A stretch of 64,000 nucleotides of DNA from Paenibacillus alkalitolerans. Its GTDB lineage: Bacteria > Bacillota > Bacilli > Paenibacillales > YIM-B00363. Numbering within the stretch: position 1 is the first letter of the stretch; each line of letters opens with the position of its first letter. Shown here piece by piece: positions 45,171 through 53,172 of the stretch. The stretch is taken from the NCBI RefSeq assembly GCF_016482785.1, contig NZ_JAEMXM010000009.1:54264-118263 (forward strand). The letters are read 5' to 3'. The translations under genes and the position numbers were made by a program. A model generated the notes under the pieces. That model had not been told where the DNA came from and made no database searches. It worked only from the letters and a program-made list of their open reading frames with translations.

Positions 45171-46757
45171 ATGCATCTTACCGTAGAGCAAGCGTTATCG
45201 ATCTATCCTTTGTCGGAGGGGAAATTGATTGCGGGGTCGGGAGGCAAAAATCGGGTCGTCAAATCGATCAACGTTATGGACGCGCCGGATATTTCCGATT
45301 GGATCAAGGAAGGGGAGATGTTGTTCACAACCGCGTATTTGATCAAGGATCACCCGGAAGATGCGGCGCAACTGCTGCATAAGCTCAATGGCAGGGGTTC
45401 GTCGGGTCTCGGCATCAAGCTTGGCCGTTTCTGGGATTCAATCCCGGTGTCGTTGGCGGCGGAAGCGGATGAGCTTGATTTTCCGCTCATCGAACTGCCT
45501 TACCAATTCACATTTTCCGACCAAATGAACGGGTTGTTCCGTGCGGAGATGCAGCGCAACACCCGTGCGCTGCACGCCGTGTTGGAAAAGCAGAAGCGAT
45601 TGATCCGGTTTGCGCTTCAGTCCAATCATATGGAGCAGCTGTTCGACGCTTTCACGGATGTCATCGGCTATCCGATCGCCGTTATCGGCGCCAGAGGACA
45701 ACTGGTGTATAACAACTCGGGATATCCCGGACCGGAAGTGCTGCGCGGTTGGCCGTGGCAGCCAAGGAATCAGCGCATGAGAGGCGGCGATTGGCAGGCG
45801 TTCAGGGTTCCGCTCTTAAACAGGGATAAGAACGCCGGATTCGTCTTGTTTTTCACTACGGAACCGTTTGATCTCGGAATAGAACAAAATTTGTTTGTCC
45901 AAGCGGCAGAGTTGATATCCTTTCATATGAATTTCAACTATCAAGATTATTTTGAGCGTTCGCTTCATAAGGATTTCGGTATGTTGATTAAACGCTGTTT
46001 AAATAACGGGTTGTCGATCGAAGGGTTGATCGATTACGCCGATAAGCTGGATATCGGCTTATTTCACGGAGCGTTTCAATGCGTTCTGACCGACATCGCC
46101 GGTCCTCCGGACGATGCCGGCGCGCGTCAAGGCCGGCTGCTTCGCTTGAAGGAAGAGTATTTGGGTCATCCCGCCATACACGAATTGAGGGGCATCCATG
46201 TCGTGATGGATGAAGGGCTGCTGTCGGTGTATCCCGCCGATCAAGCCGGAATCGAGAAGCTGCCCGAGCTCTTAAGCGCCTGCTTTAACAGCTTGGGGTT
46301 TCAGGGGGAATCGTTTCCGAAAGCGGCGGTGAGCGGGCGGAAAACAAGAGCGGAGCATCTGCGGGAAGCTTTCTCCGAGTCCAAGGAAACGCTGCGGATG
46401 GCTCTTCGCTGGGGGCTTCGGGAACACGTCGTTCACTATCAATATCTGGATTTGTCTTTCTTGTTCGAACAAGTTTCGAAAGAGCGGATGGAGAAATACT
46501 GCAATAACATGCTTAACGGTCTGCTAAGCAAAGAACCTGATTATGTTCAAGAGATGCTTCGGACGCTGGAGGTTTATTTGGAAAATGACGGCCATGTAAA
46601 CGAGACGGCAAAGAAACTGTTTATTCACCGGAATACGGCGACGTACCGGATCGAGAAGTTAAGCGAGATGCTGGAGGTCGATTTGAAGAAAATAAACGAT
46701 CTGCTGCGCTTGAAGCTGGTGTTTTTATTCCGCCGTATGTTGGAACGCGAATGCTGA
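45171..46757 (+). CDS. pucR: PucR-family purine catabolism regulator
   Basis: A 528-residue regulator. The N-terminal PucR domain (about 5-120) begins LTVEQALSIYPLSEGKLIAG and includes SGLGIKLGRFW; a middle ligand-sensing region follows, and the C terminus has the HTH_30 motif (YLENDGHVNETAKKLFIHRNTATYRIEKL). In Bacillus PucR activates the puc genes in response to allantoin-type signals. ATG 45171 has GGAGGTGA 5 bases upstream. It heads the purine cluster, 39 bases before xdhC, and probably controls it. Confidence 0.92.
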   Translation: MHLTVEQALSIYPLSEGKLIAGSGGKNRVVKSINVMDAPDISDWIKEGEMLFTTAYLIKDHPEDAAQLLHKLNGRGSSGLGIKLGRFWDSIPVSLAAEADELDFPLIELPYQFTFSDQMNGLFRAEMQRNTRALHAVLEKQKRLIRFALQSNHMEQLFDAFTDVIGYPIAVIGARGQLVYNNSGYPGPEVLRGWPWQPRNQRMRGGDWQAFRVPLLNRDKNAGFVLFFTTEPFDLGIEQNLFVQAAELISFHMNFNYQDYFERSLHKDFGMLIKRCLNNGLSIEGLIDYADKLDIGLFHGAFQCVLTDIAGPPDDAGARQGRLLRLKEEYLGHPAIHELRGIHVVMDEGLLSVYPADQAGIEKLPELLSACFNSLGFQGESFPKAAVSGRKTRAEHLREAFSESKETLRMALRWGLREHVVHYQYLDLSFLFEQVSKERMEKYCNNMLNGLLSKEPDYVQEMLRTLEVYLENDGHVNETAKKLFIHRNTATYRIEKLSEMLEVDLKKINDLLRLKLVFLFRRMLEREC

Positions 46758-46796
46758 TAGAGTGGGAATGTTTTGCGCGAAAGAGGTGACGGTCGC

Positions 46797-47849
46797 ATGG
46801 ATGTGCATGCAATACTATCATGCGTTAAACGTGGCGGCGGTTCGTTGGTGTTAGCTACGATCGTTAATGCCGAAGGGCATTCGTACCGGAAGGCGGCGGC
46901 GTGCCTGCTGTTTCGGGATGACGGCGAACGGCTCGGGAGCATTAGCCCCGGCTGTCTCGAGAGCGATTTGCAGCTTCGGGTGGCGGATATTTTAACGAGG
47001 GGCAAATTCGAAATCGTGGAATACGATATGAGGTCGACCGAAGATTTCTCTTGGGGGGAAGCGGTTGGCTGCGGAGGGAAAATACGCGTGCTGTTGGAGC
47101 CGGTCGAAGGCTTTCTTCGGGATATACTGTGTGAAATCCATGATCGTACGTCCAATGGGGAATCGCTCCGGCTGCACCGTTGGCTGGAGAGGGGAGCCGT
47201 CAGATACCGGTTGGTATTCGGTCATAATTCCCGCAAATCGGCGGTAATGTATGGCGACGGCGGTCGTCCGCTGCTGATCGAAACCGAATATTCGCCGCGG
47301 CAGCGACTCATCATTTTCGGAGCGGGCTTGGATGCGCAGCCCATTGCGTCATTGGCCGGGCGGCTCGGCTTTCAGGTCGCGGTTGCCGATTGGCGGGAGG
47401 ATTTATGTACGAACGAACGGTTTCCGGGGGCTCAATTGGCGGTCGGTCAGGCGGATGATGCGGTCCGCTCGCTCCGAATCGGGCGCAAAGATTATGTGTT
47501 GGTATGCAGCCATCATTTTCGCAGGGATAAACAATGGTTGGAGGCGGTCATTCCGATGGCGCCTGCCTATATCGGGATCATCGGTTCGCAAAGCAGAATC
47601 CGTTCGCTGCTGGACGGGATTGAGCGTCCGCCTTCGCTCCATGCCCCCGCAGGCTTGCCCATCGGTGCGGACGGACCCGAACAAATTGCGGTCAGCATAG
47701 TTGCGGAGCTTATTCAAATCGCGCGCCGAGACGCGCCGGAAACTTGGAGAGGAGAGATTCGAAATGTTGGTGGCCGGTATTTATTTGGCGGCGGGACAGA
47801 GCAGGCGGATGGGGACGCCGAAGCTGTCTCTGGAGCTGTCTTCGGGTAG
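46797..47849 (+). CDS. pucA: XdhC-type xanthine dehydrogenase maturation factor (PucA)
   Basis: A 350-residue protein that delivers sulfurated molybdenum cofactor to xanthine dehydrogenase. The XdhC N-terminal domain has GCLESDLQLR and a C-terminal Rossmann-like XdhC_C domain starts LIIFGAGLDAQPIASLAG; IGIIGSQSR-like and GLPIGADGPEQIAVSIVAEL are typical. ATG 46797 follows GAGGTGA by 8 bases. Its end overlaps the next gene by 86 bases, so the two are tightly coupled. Confidence 0.93.
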   Translation: MDVHAILSCVKRGGGSLVLATIVNAEGHSYRKAAACLLFRDDGERLGSISPGCLESDLQLRVADILTRGKFEIVEYDMRSTEDFSWGEAVGCGGKIRVLLEPVEGFLRDILCEIHDRTSNGESLRLHRWLERGAVRYRLVFGHNSRKSAVMYGDGGRPLLIETEYSPRQRLIIFGAGLDAQPIASLAGRLGFQVAVADWREDLCTNERFPGAQLAVGQADDAVRSLRIGRKDYVLVCSHHFRRDKQWLEAVIPMAPAYIGIIGSQSRIRSLLDGIERPPSLHAPAGLPIGADGPEQIAVSIVAELIQIARRDAPETWRGEIRNVGGRYLFGGGTEQADGDAEAVSGAVFG

Positions 47850-48381
47850 GAAATTGGGGGCGGTCGCTCTTGAAGAGCTTGCCCGCTGCGAAGAGCTGAG
47901 TCCCCTCGTTGTGGTGGTGAGAGCGGACGATCCGCTTGGTTGGTTGCCTCCGGCGGGTAACTGGAGAGTCGAGACTTGTTTTACGGCTTCGCTCGGATTT
48001 TCTTTCTCGTTGCGCTGCGGCTTGAATGCGGTCCTGCCTTACAATCCGGACGCTGTGCTCGTCACTTTGGCGGATCAGCCGTTCATCCGGGCGGAATCGG
48101 TCAAGCGGCTCATTGACGCATTCCGCAAACAGCCCGATTTGGATTATGCGGCAAGCGGCAATAACGGGGCGGGCATGCCTCCGGTATTGTTCTCTAAAAC
48201 CATGGTTCCCGTGCTGGAGAGATTGGAAGGGGACCGGGGCGCGAGAGGTATATTTGAATCGCCGGATTATCGCGGAATCACTATAGATGTCGAATCGCCG
48301 GAATACTTTATGGACGCCGACACGGAGCAAGATTTCCAGCACATCCAAAACCATTGGATAAAGAAATCAAAGCTTTCATAG
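47764..48381 (+). CDS. pucB: NTP transferase-like molybdenum cofactor maturation protein (PucB/MocA type)
   Basis: A 205-residue MobA-like nucleotidyltransferase, with the N-terminal signature GIYLAAGQSRRMGTPKLSL and DQPFI later. Such proteins attach CMP or GMP to the molybdopterin cofactor used by xanthine dehydrogenase. ATG 47764 lies inside pucA, 9 bases after GAGGAG; the 86-base overlap suggests coupled translation. The order pucA-pucB matches Bacillus. Confidence 0.88.
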   Translation: MLVAGIYLAAGQSRRMGTPKLSLELSSGRKLGAVALEELARCEELSPLVVVVRADDPLGWLPPAGNWRVETCFTASLGFSFSLRCGLNAVLPYNPDAVLVTLADQPFIRAESVKRLIDAFRKQPDLDYAASGNNGAGMPPVLFSKTMVPVLERLEGDRGARGIFESPDYRGITIDVESPEYFMDADTEQDFQHIQNHWIKKSKLS

Positions 48382-48568
48382 ACATTACATGAAATGGCTA
48401 AGATGTGCGTCGTTGTGTAATTTAGTGCGAAATCTACAATGAATAGAGACCAATTTTATAACAAGTTACAAATTGATGTTAAGTATATTTACGTTTATGT
48501 CACGTATGCATATAGTGAATATAAACATCGACAGCCGGCGGCGCAGCGTCCATATCGTACGGTACGAC

Positions 48569-48594
48569 AATCCCTTTGCCCAAAGGGATTGTTC
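48569..48594 (+). promoter_or_regulatory. Perfect hairpin in the leader of the ABC importer genes
   Basis: ACAATCCCTTT-GCCC-AAAGGGATTGT lies 29 bases before the ATG at 48623. The 241-base spacer between pucB and the ATPase holds no gene; AT-rich promoter-like sequence precedes the hairpin. No known purine riboswitch motif was recognised. Confidence 0.5.
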
Positions 48595-48622
48595 TACATA
48601 GAACCGAAAGGAGGCGATAATC

Positions 48623-50176
48623 ATGATTCACGGCTATTCCGTCGAAATGCGGCAAATTGTGAAACGGTTCGGTACGACAATAGCAAACGACCGCGTCGAT
48701 TTTTCGGCGAAAGCCGGAGAAATTCACGCGCTGCTCGGGGAGAACGGGGCTGGTAAGAGCACGATAATGAGCATGCTGTCCGGCGTGTACCGGGCGGACG
48801 AGGGCGAGATATACATCCGCGGGAAACGGGCGAGAATACGTTCGCCCAAGGATGCGGCGGCATTCGGCATCGGGATGGTGTTTCAAAGCTTCAGGCTCGT
48901 TCAAAGCTTGACCGCGCCGGAAAATATAGTGCTTGGCGAATCGACGCCGATATGGCGGGGAAGCAAATGGATAAAAGAGAAGCGGCAGGAAATCGTGTCG
49001 ATCGCCGAACGGTTCGGCTTGACGTTTCCCGTTGACCGGCCTGTTTGGCAGCTGTCGGTCGGCGAGCAGCAGCGCATTGAAATCGTCAAAACACTTTACC
49101 GCGGCGCCGACATTATCATACTTGACGAACCGACCTCCGTATTGACGCCGGGAGAGACGGAGCAGCTTTTTCTAACGCTGGAGCGGATGAAACGGGAAGG
49201 GAAAACGGTCATCATGACAACGCACAAAATGAATGAGGTCATGACCGTTTCCGACCGGATCTCCGTCATGCGCAAAGGCCGCATGATCGCGACGACGGAA
49301 ACGGCGGCTACGAACGAGCGGGAGCTTGCGCAGCTGATGGTGGGAAGAGAGGTGTCTCTGAACCGGCAATTCAGAAACCCGTCGCAGGGGAAACCGCTGT
49401 TGATCGTAGACGGGCTTGAAGTTTATGCGGAGCATGGGCGCAAAGCGCTGGACAATCTGAGCCTCTGCGTAAACGAAGGGGAGATTGTCGGTGTCGCCGG
49501 CGTCGCGGGGAACGGACAGAAGGAATTGGCGGAAGTGCTTACCGGGTTGAGGACGTGGAAGAGCGGAACCGTACGGTTCAACGGCAAGACGTTAACGTCC
49601 GCTTCGGTGAGAGGCTCCATTGAATCCGGTATTTCTCATGTTCCCGAAAATCGGATGAAAAGCGGGTTGGCCGGCGGTCTTGGCGTCGCCGATAACTTGC
49701 TCATGAAGTCTTACAGGGACAAAGACCGCTCCGTGTTCGGCTTTCTCCGTACCGGCAAGAACAGGGCATGGTCGCAGTCGCTTGTCGAGCAATTCGACGT
49801 GAAGACGCCGAATTTGGATACCCCCGTCCGGCAGCTGTCCGGAGGCAATCAGCAGAAGCTGTTGTTTGCCAGGGAAATTGCGCAAAAACCGAAGCTTATG
49901 GTCGCGGTACACCCTACACAGGGTCTCGATGTCGGCGCGGCGGAAAGCGTCCGCCGCATGCTGACGGAATTGCGCAATAGCGGCAGCAGCGTGCTGCTCA
50001 TTTCGGAGGATCTCGATGAAGTGCTGCAGTTATCCGACAGGGTCGTAGTTATTTATAACGGTAAAATTTTCGGAGAATCCGGCCCGGACCAAGCGAACAG
50101 ACAGCGTATCGGCATGCTGATGGCAGGCGTGTGCGAATTGAGGGGGACTCATCATGAACCGGCAAACTTTGTCTGA
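48623..50176 (+). CDS. Nucleoside-type ABC importer ATPase (NupO/YufO-like)
   Basis: A 517-residue ATPase with two nucleotide-binding domains. The first has Walker A GENGAGKST, signature LSVGEQQR and Walker B IIILDEPT; the second is degenerate at Walker A (GVAGNGQKEL) and keeps LSGGNQQK. This is the arrangement of sugar/nucleoside importers. ATG 48623 follows AAAGGAGG. Two permeases follow directly. The transporter sits inside the purine cluster, so nucleosides or purines are the likely cargo. Confidence 0.92.
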   Translation: MIHGYSVEMRQIVKRFGTTIANDRVDFSAKAGEIHALLGENGAGKSTIMSMLSGVYRADEGEIYIRGKRARIRSPKDAAAFGIGMVFQSFRLVQSLTAPENIVLGESTPIWRGSKWIKEKRQEIVSIAERFGLTFPVDRPVWQLSVGEQQRIEIVKTLYRGADIIILDEPTSVLTPGETEQLFLTLERMKREGKTVIMTTHKMNEVMTVSDRISVMRKGRMIATTETAATNERELAQLMVGREVSLNRQFRNPSQGKPLLIVDGLEVYAEHGRKALDNLSLCVNEGEIVGVAGVAGNGQKELAEVLTGLRTWKSGTVRFNGKTLTSASVRGSIESGISHVPENRMKSGLAGGLGVADNLLMKSYRDKDRSVFGFLRTGKNRAWSQSLVEQFDVKTPNLDTPVRQLSGGNQQKLLFAREIAQKPKLMVAVHPTQGLDVGAAESVRRMLTELRNSGSSVLLISEDLDEVLQLSDRVVVIYNGKIFGESGPDQANRQRIGMLMAGVCELRGTHHEPANFV

Positions 50177-51266
50177 CGCCCTGTCCCTAGAGATGGCCGC
50201 TCCGTCGAAGAAGAAGCGCTTCTCATTCCGGCTTTCGCTTGATCCGTCCGTGCAAAGAAGCCCATGGTGGACCCCGGTCGCGTCCGTCGTCTTGGCGCTT
50301 GCGTTTTGTGCTTTGTTCTTGGCGGTGAACGGACTGAATCCGATCCCGGTATATCAAAAGATGTGGACGGGCGCTTTCGGCACAACGTTCGGCATCACCG
50401 AGACGCTCGTCAAAGCGATCCCGCTGCTGCTGTGCGGTATCGGCGTTTCCATTGCCTACCGGATTTCCGTTTGGAATATCGGAGCGGAGGGCCAGTTCAT
50501 CGCCGGCGCGATGGCCGCGACGGCGGTTACGGTGTATGTACCGGCTTTGCAGAACGGTTGGGCCATCCCGTTGATGATCGTTGCCGCCGTTGCTGCCGGC
50601 GGGTTATGGGGGCTGTTGACCGCAATTCCGAAAACGCACTTCCAAGTCAACGAACTGATCACCTCGCTCATGCTGAATTATGCAGCCTTGCTGGCATTGG
50701 ACTACGTCGTGTTCGGACCATGGAAAGACCCGAAGGGCTTTAATTTTCCCGGATCTCCGGTATTTACGCAAGCGCAGTCTTTGCCCGTTCTGGGGGATAC
50801 GAGGCTCCATTCGGGATTGTTGTTCGCCCTTATCGCCGTTGCGTTGTATGCAATCGTGACCGGATTTACCCGATGGGGCTACGAGCTGCGGTTGATCGGA
50901 GCGAATCCGGCTGCAGCGGCGAACGCGGGCATTCGGATCAATAAGCATATTATTGCCGTGATGCTGATCAGCGGCGCATTGGCCGGCTTGGCCGGAATGG
51001 CCGAGGTTTCCGGCGTTACCCATAAGCTCATGCAGGGCGTTTCGCCGGGCTACGGATATACGGCCATCATCGTCGCGTGGCTCGCCAAGCTGAATCCGGC
51101 GGGTCTCATCGTTTCTTCGTTTCTGTTCGGCGGATTGATCGTGGGAGGATACAGCGTGCAAACGATCGGTTTGCCTTCCTCCATATCCGAAATGCTCCAA
51201 GGAGCGATATTGTTTTTCCTCATCGCGGGCGACATGATCGCGAAATTCCGTGTGCGGCGCGGTTGA
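50154..51266 (+). CDS. Nucleoside ABC importer permease (NupP/YufP-like)
   Basis: A 370-residue permease with an N-terminal ~45-residue cytoplasmic stretch and about ten membrane helices. NIGAEGQFIAGAM is a conserved motif of this permease family, and NAGIRINKHIIAVMLISGALAGLAG contains the ATPase coupling helix. Its ATG overlaps the ATPase gene by 23 bases. A partner permease follows 17 bases later. Confidence 0.92.
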   Translation: MNRQTLSDALSLEMAAPSKKKRFSFRLSLDPSVQRSPWWTPVASVVLALAFCALFLAVNGLNPIPVYQKMWTGAFGTTFGITETLVKAIPLLLCGIGVSIAYRISVWNIGAEGQFIAGAMAATAVTVYVPALQNGWAIPLMIVAAVAAGGLWGLLTAIPKTHFQVNELITSLMLNYAALLALDYVVFGPWKDPKGFNFPGSPVFTQAQSLPVLGDTRLHSGLLFALIAVALYAIVTGFTRWGYELRLIGANPAAAANAGIRINKHIIAVMLISGALAGLAGMAEVSGVTHKLMQGVSPGYGYTAIIVAWLAKLNPAGLIVSSFLFGGLIVGGYSVQTIGLPSSISEMLQGAILFFLIAGDMIAKFRVRRG

Positions 51267-51283
51267 AAGGAGCGGGACAGAGC

Positions 51284-52213
51284 ATGGATTTTACAATTCA
51301 GTTATTGATCGCGGCCGCCGCATCCGGCACCCCGCTGCTTCTGGCCGCTTTGGGCGGCATATTGAACGAACGTTCCGGCATCATTCAGCTGGGGGCCGAA
51401 GGGCTTATGCTAATGGGAGCGGTCACCGCATGCGTTACCTATTTGCAAACCGGAAGCATCGCTTTGACGCTGCTGTCAGTCTTGTGCGCGTCCGCCGTGC
51501 TGGGGCTCGTGCACGCTTTCGTATGCGTGACGCTTCGCGCGAATCAGATTATGGCGGGATTGGCTATGACGCTGTTCGGCAGCGGCTTGAGCGCCTATCT
51601 CGGCAAACCGTTCAGCGGGATTCCGCTTTCCGGCGCAATGCCGAAGCTTCATATACCGTGGTTGGAACCGGTACCTGTCATAGGGGACATCTTCGCCCGT
51701 CTCGATATGCTGACGTGGTTCAGTCTGCTGCTCATTGCAGCGCTTCACCTGCTCATCCATCGTACGTCTTGGGGGCTGCATCTGCGGGCGGCCGGCGACG
51801 ATCCGGCGACCGCCGACGTGATGGGCATCCGCGTGCAGCTGCTCCGTTACGGATATGTCATCGCCGGTTCGGTGCTGATCGGCCTTGCCGGTGCGGATTT
51901 GATTCTTGTTTATACGCCGAGTTGGACCGAAGGGATGACGGCGGGGAAAGGGTGGATCGCCGTCGCGCTCGTTATCTTTGCCCGGTGGAACCCGGTGCGG
52001 GCGTTGTTGTGCGCTTACTTCTTCGGCGCGCTGGATTCGCTCGGATTCCGTATACAGCTGACCGGTAGCGGCATCCCCGCTTATTTCTTGAAGATGATTC
52101 CGTACGTCGTCACGATTGCCGTGCTGATGTATCTCGGATGGCGCAACCGGAACAGGCCTTCCGGCATGCCGGAGTCGCTCGGGGTGCCGTATATCCGGGA
52201 ACAGCGATTATAG
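51284..52213 (+). CDS. Nucleoside ABC importer permease (NupQ/YufQ-like)
   Basis: A 309-residue second permease. The motif ALGGILNERSGIIQLGAEGLMLMGA near the N terminus is the family hallmark, and ATADVMGIRVQLLRYG-like coupling sequence appears in the last third. ATG 51284 has AAGGAG about 12 bases upstream. No BMP-type substrate-binding lipoprotein gene accompanies the three transporter genes in the window. Confidence 0.92.
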   Translation: MDFTIQLLIAAAASGTPLLLAALGGILNERSGIIQLGAEGLMLMGAVTACVTYLQTGSIALTLLSVLCASAVLGLVHAFVCVTLRANQIMAGLAMTLFGSGLSAYLGKPFSGIPLSGAMPKLHIPWLEPVPVIGDIFARLDMLTWFSLLLIAALHLLIHRTSWGLHLRAAGDDPATADVMGIRVQLLRYGYVIAGSVLIGLAGADLILVYTPSWTEGMTAGKGWIAVALVIFARWNPVRALLCAYFFGALDSLGFRIQLTGSGIPAYFLKMIPYVVTIAVLMYLGWRNRNRPSGMPESLGVPYIREQRL

Positions 52214-52248
52214 TTTTTTAAAAAAAATGGTGCGGGGGTGATTGTGAC

Positions 52249-53154
52249 GTGGCCATTGGAAACGAGGGGTTGCTTCTTGCGCCGGCCGTGCTGCAGCCGC
52301 ACGACCTCCGCGACGCGTGGCGCATGAAGCATAAGCTGGGGGACGAGAGCCTCTATATTTCCGGCGGAACGCTGCTTCGTACCCGGTGGGAAACCGGAGC
52401 GGCTCCGATTCCCAGGTATTTGATCGATCTGAGATCGATCAAGGGATTGACGGGGGTTTCCATGACGGCGAACCATATTGCGATCGGCGCGCTGTCTCCG
52501 TTGTCGGATTGCCGCAATAACGCTCTGCTGCAGCGTGTTGCACCGGCACTTCATGAAGCGCTTCGCTCCATCGCCGCTCCGTCGGTGCGAAATTTGGCGA
52601 CGATCGGCGGCAACGTCGTTTCGGGAGCCGGCGACGCGCTGCCGGCGCTCTTGATTTATGACGCCGAATTGGTCTGGTTTGACGGCCGGCATGCGGCGGC
52701 GGAGCCGGCGGAGGATTGGCTGCGGCGGTTAAAATATCGTTCCGCGCCCGAAGACCGCATCTTGACGGAAATCCGTCTGCGCGCGGTTGACGCCGTCGGT
52801 CAAAGCGGAGGAGACGGTTTGCGTAAGTTTGAGGCGTACCGCAAAGTTGGCCGGAGAGAGGCTTTCACTCCTTCGCTAGTAACGGTCGCATTATCCGCAA
52901 CCGTGGATCGGGACGGCCGTTTCACCGATATCCGCATCGCGGCCGGAGGAGGATCGGCGACGCCGCAGCGCCTGGCCGCCGCCGAAGCGTTACTGCGCGA
53001 GACGATTCTCAGTGAATTGACATACGGTTCTTTATATATGGCAGTGTACGAGGAATATGAAGCTTGCCCGGATGCGTTCGCATCCGCGGATTATCGGAAG
53101 AAAACGGCGGGAAACCTCGTCGTATCCGAGATTTGGTCAGCATTTGCGCAATAA
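52249..53154 (+). CDS. pucC: Xanthine dehydrogenase FAD-binding subunit (PucC)
   Basis: A 301-residue FAD subunit of the molybdopterin dehydrogenase family. FAD contacts are in LYISGGTLLR, the core APSVRNLATIGGNVVSGAGDALPALL (typical FAD/pyrophosphate segment), and the CO_deh_flav_C region begins KVGRREAF. GTG 52249 is about 9 bases after GGGGGTGA. It lies 35 bases after the importer permease and 18 bases before pucD, so importer and dehydrogenase are one transcript. Confidence 0.92.
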   Translation: MAIGNEGLLLAPAVLQPHDLRDAWRMKHKLGDESLYISGGTLLRTRWETGAAPIPRYLIDLRSIKGLTGVSMTANHIAIGALSPLSDCRNNALLQRVAPALHEALRSIAAPSVRNLATIGGNVVSGAGDALPALLIYDAELVWFDGRHAAAEPAEDWLRRLKYRSAPEDRILTEIRLRAVDAVGQSGGDGLRKFEAYRKVGRREAFTPSLVTVALSATVDRDGRFTDIRIAAGGGSATPQRLAAAEALLRETILSELTYGSLYMAVYEEYEACPDAFASADYRKKTAGNLVVSEIWSAFAQ

Positions 53155-53172
53155 AGAAAGGGGTGCCGTTCG

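Noticed and set aside
48382..48622. Purine riboswitch searched for upstream of the importer genes
   Set aside because: The conserved three-way junction sequences of guanine/adenine riboswitches are not present.
48557..48680. CGGTACGACAAT occurs twice, in the importer leader and inside the ATPase gene
   Set aside because: A 12-base match at two places 110 bases apart, one inside coding sequence, is too weak to call an operator.
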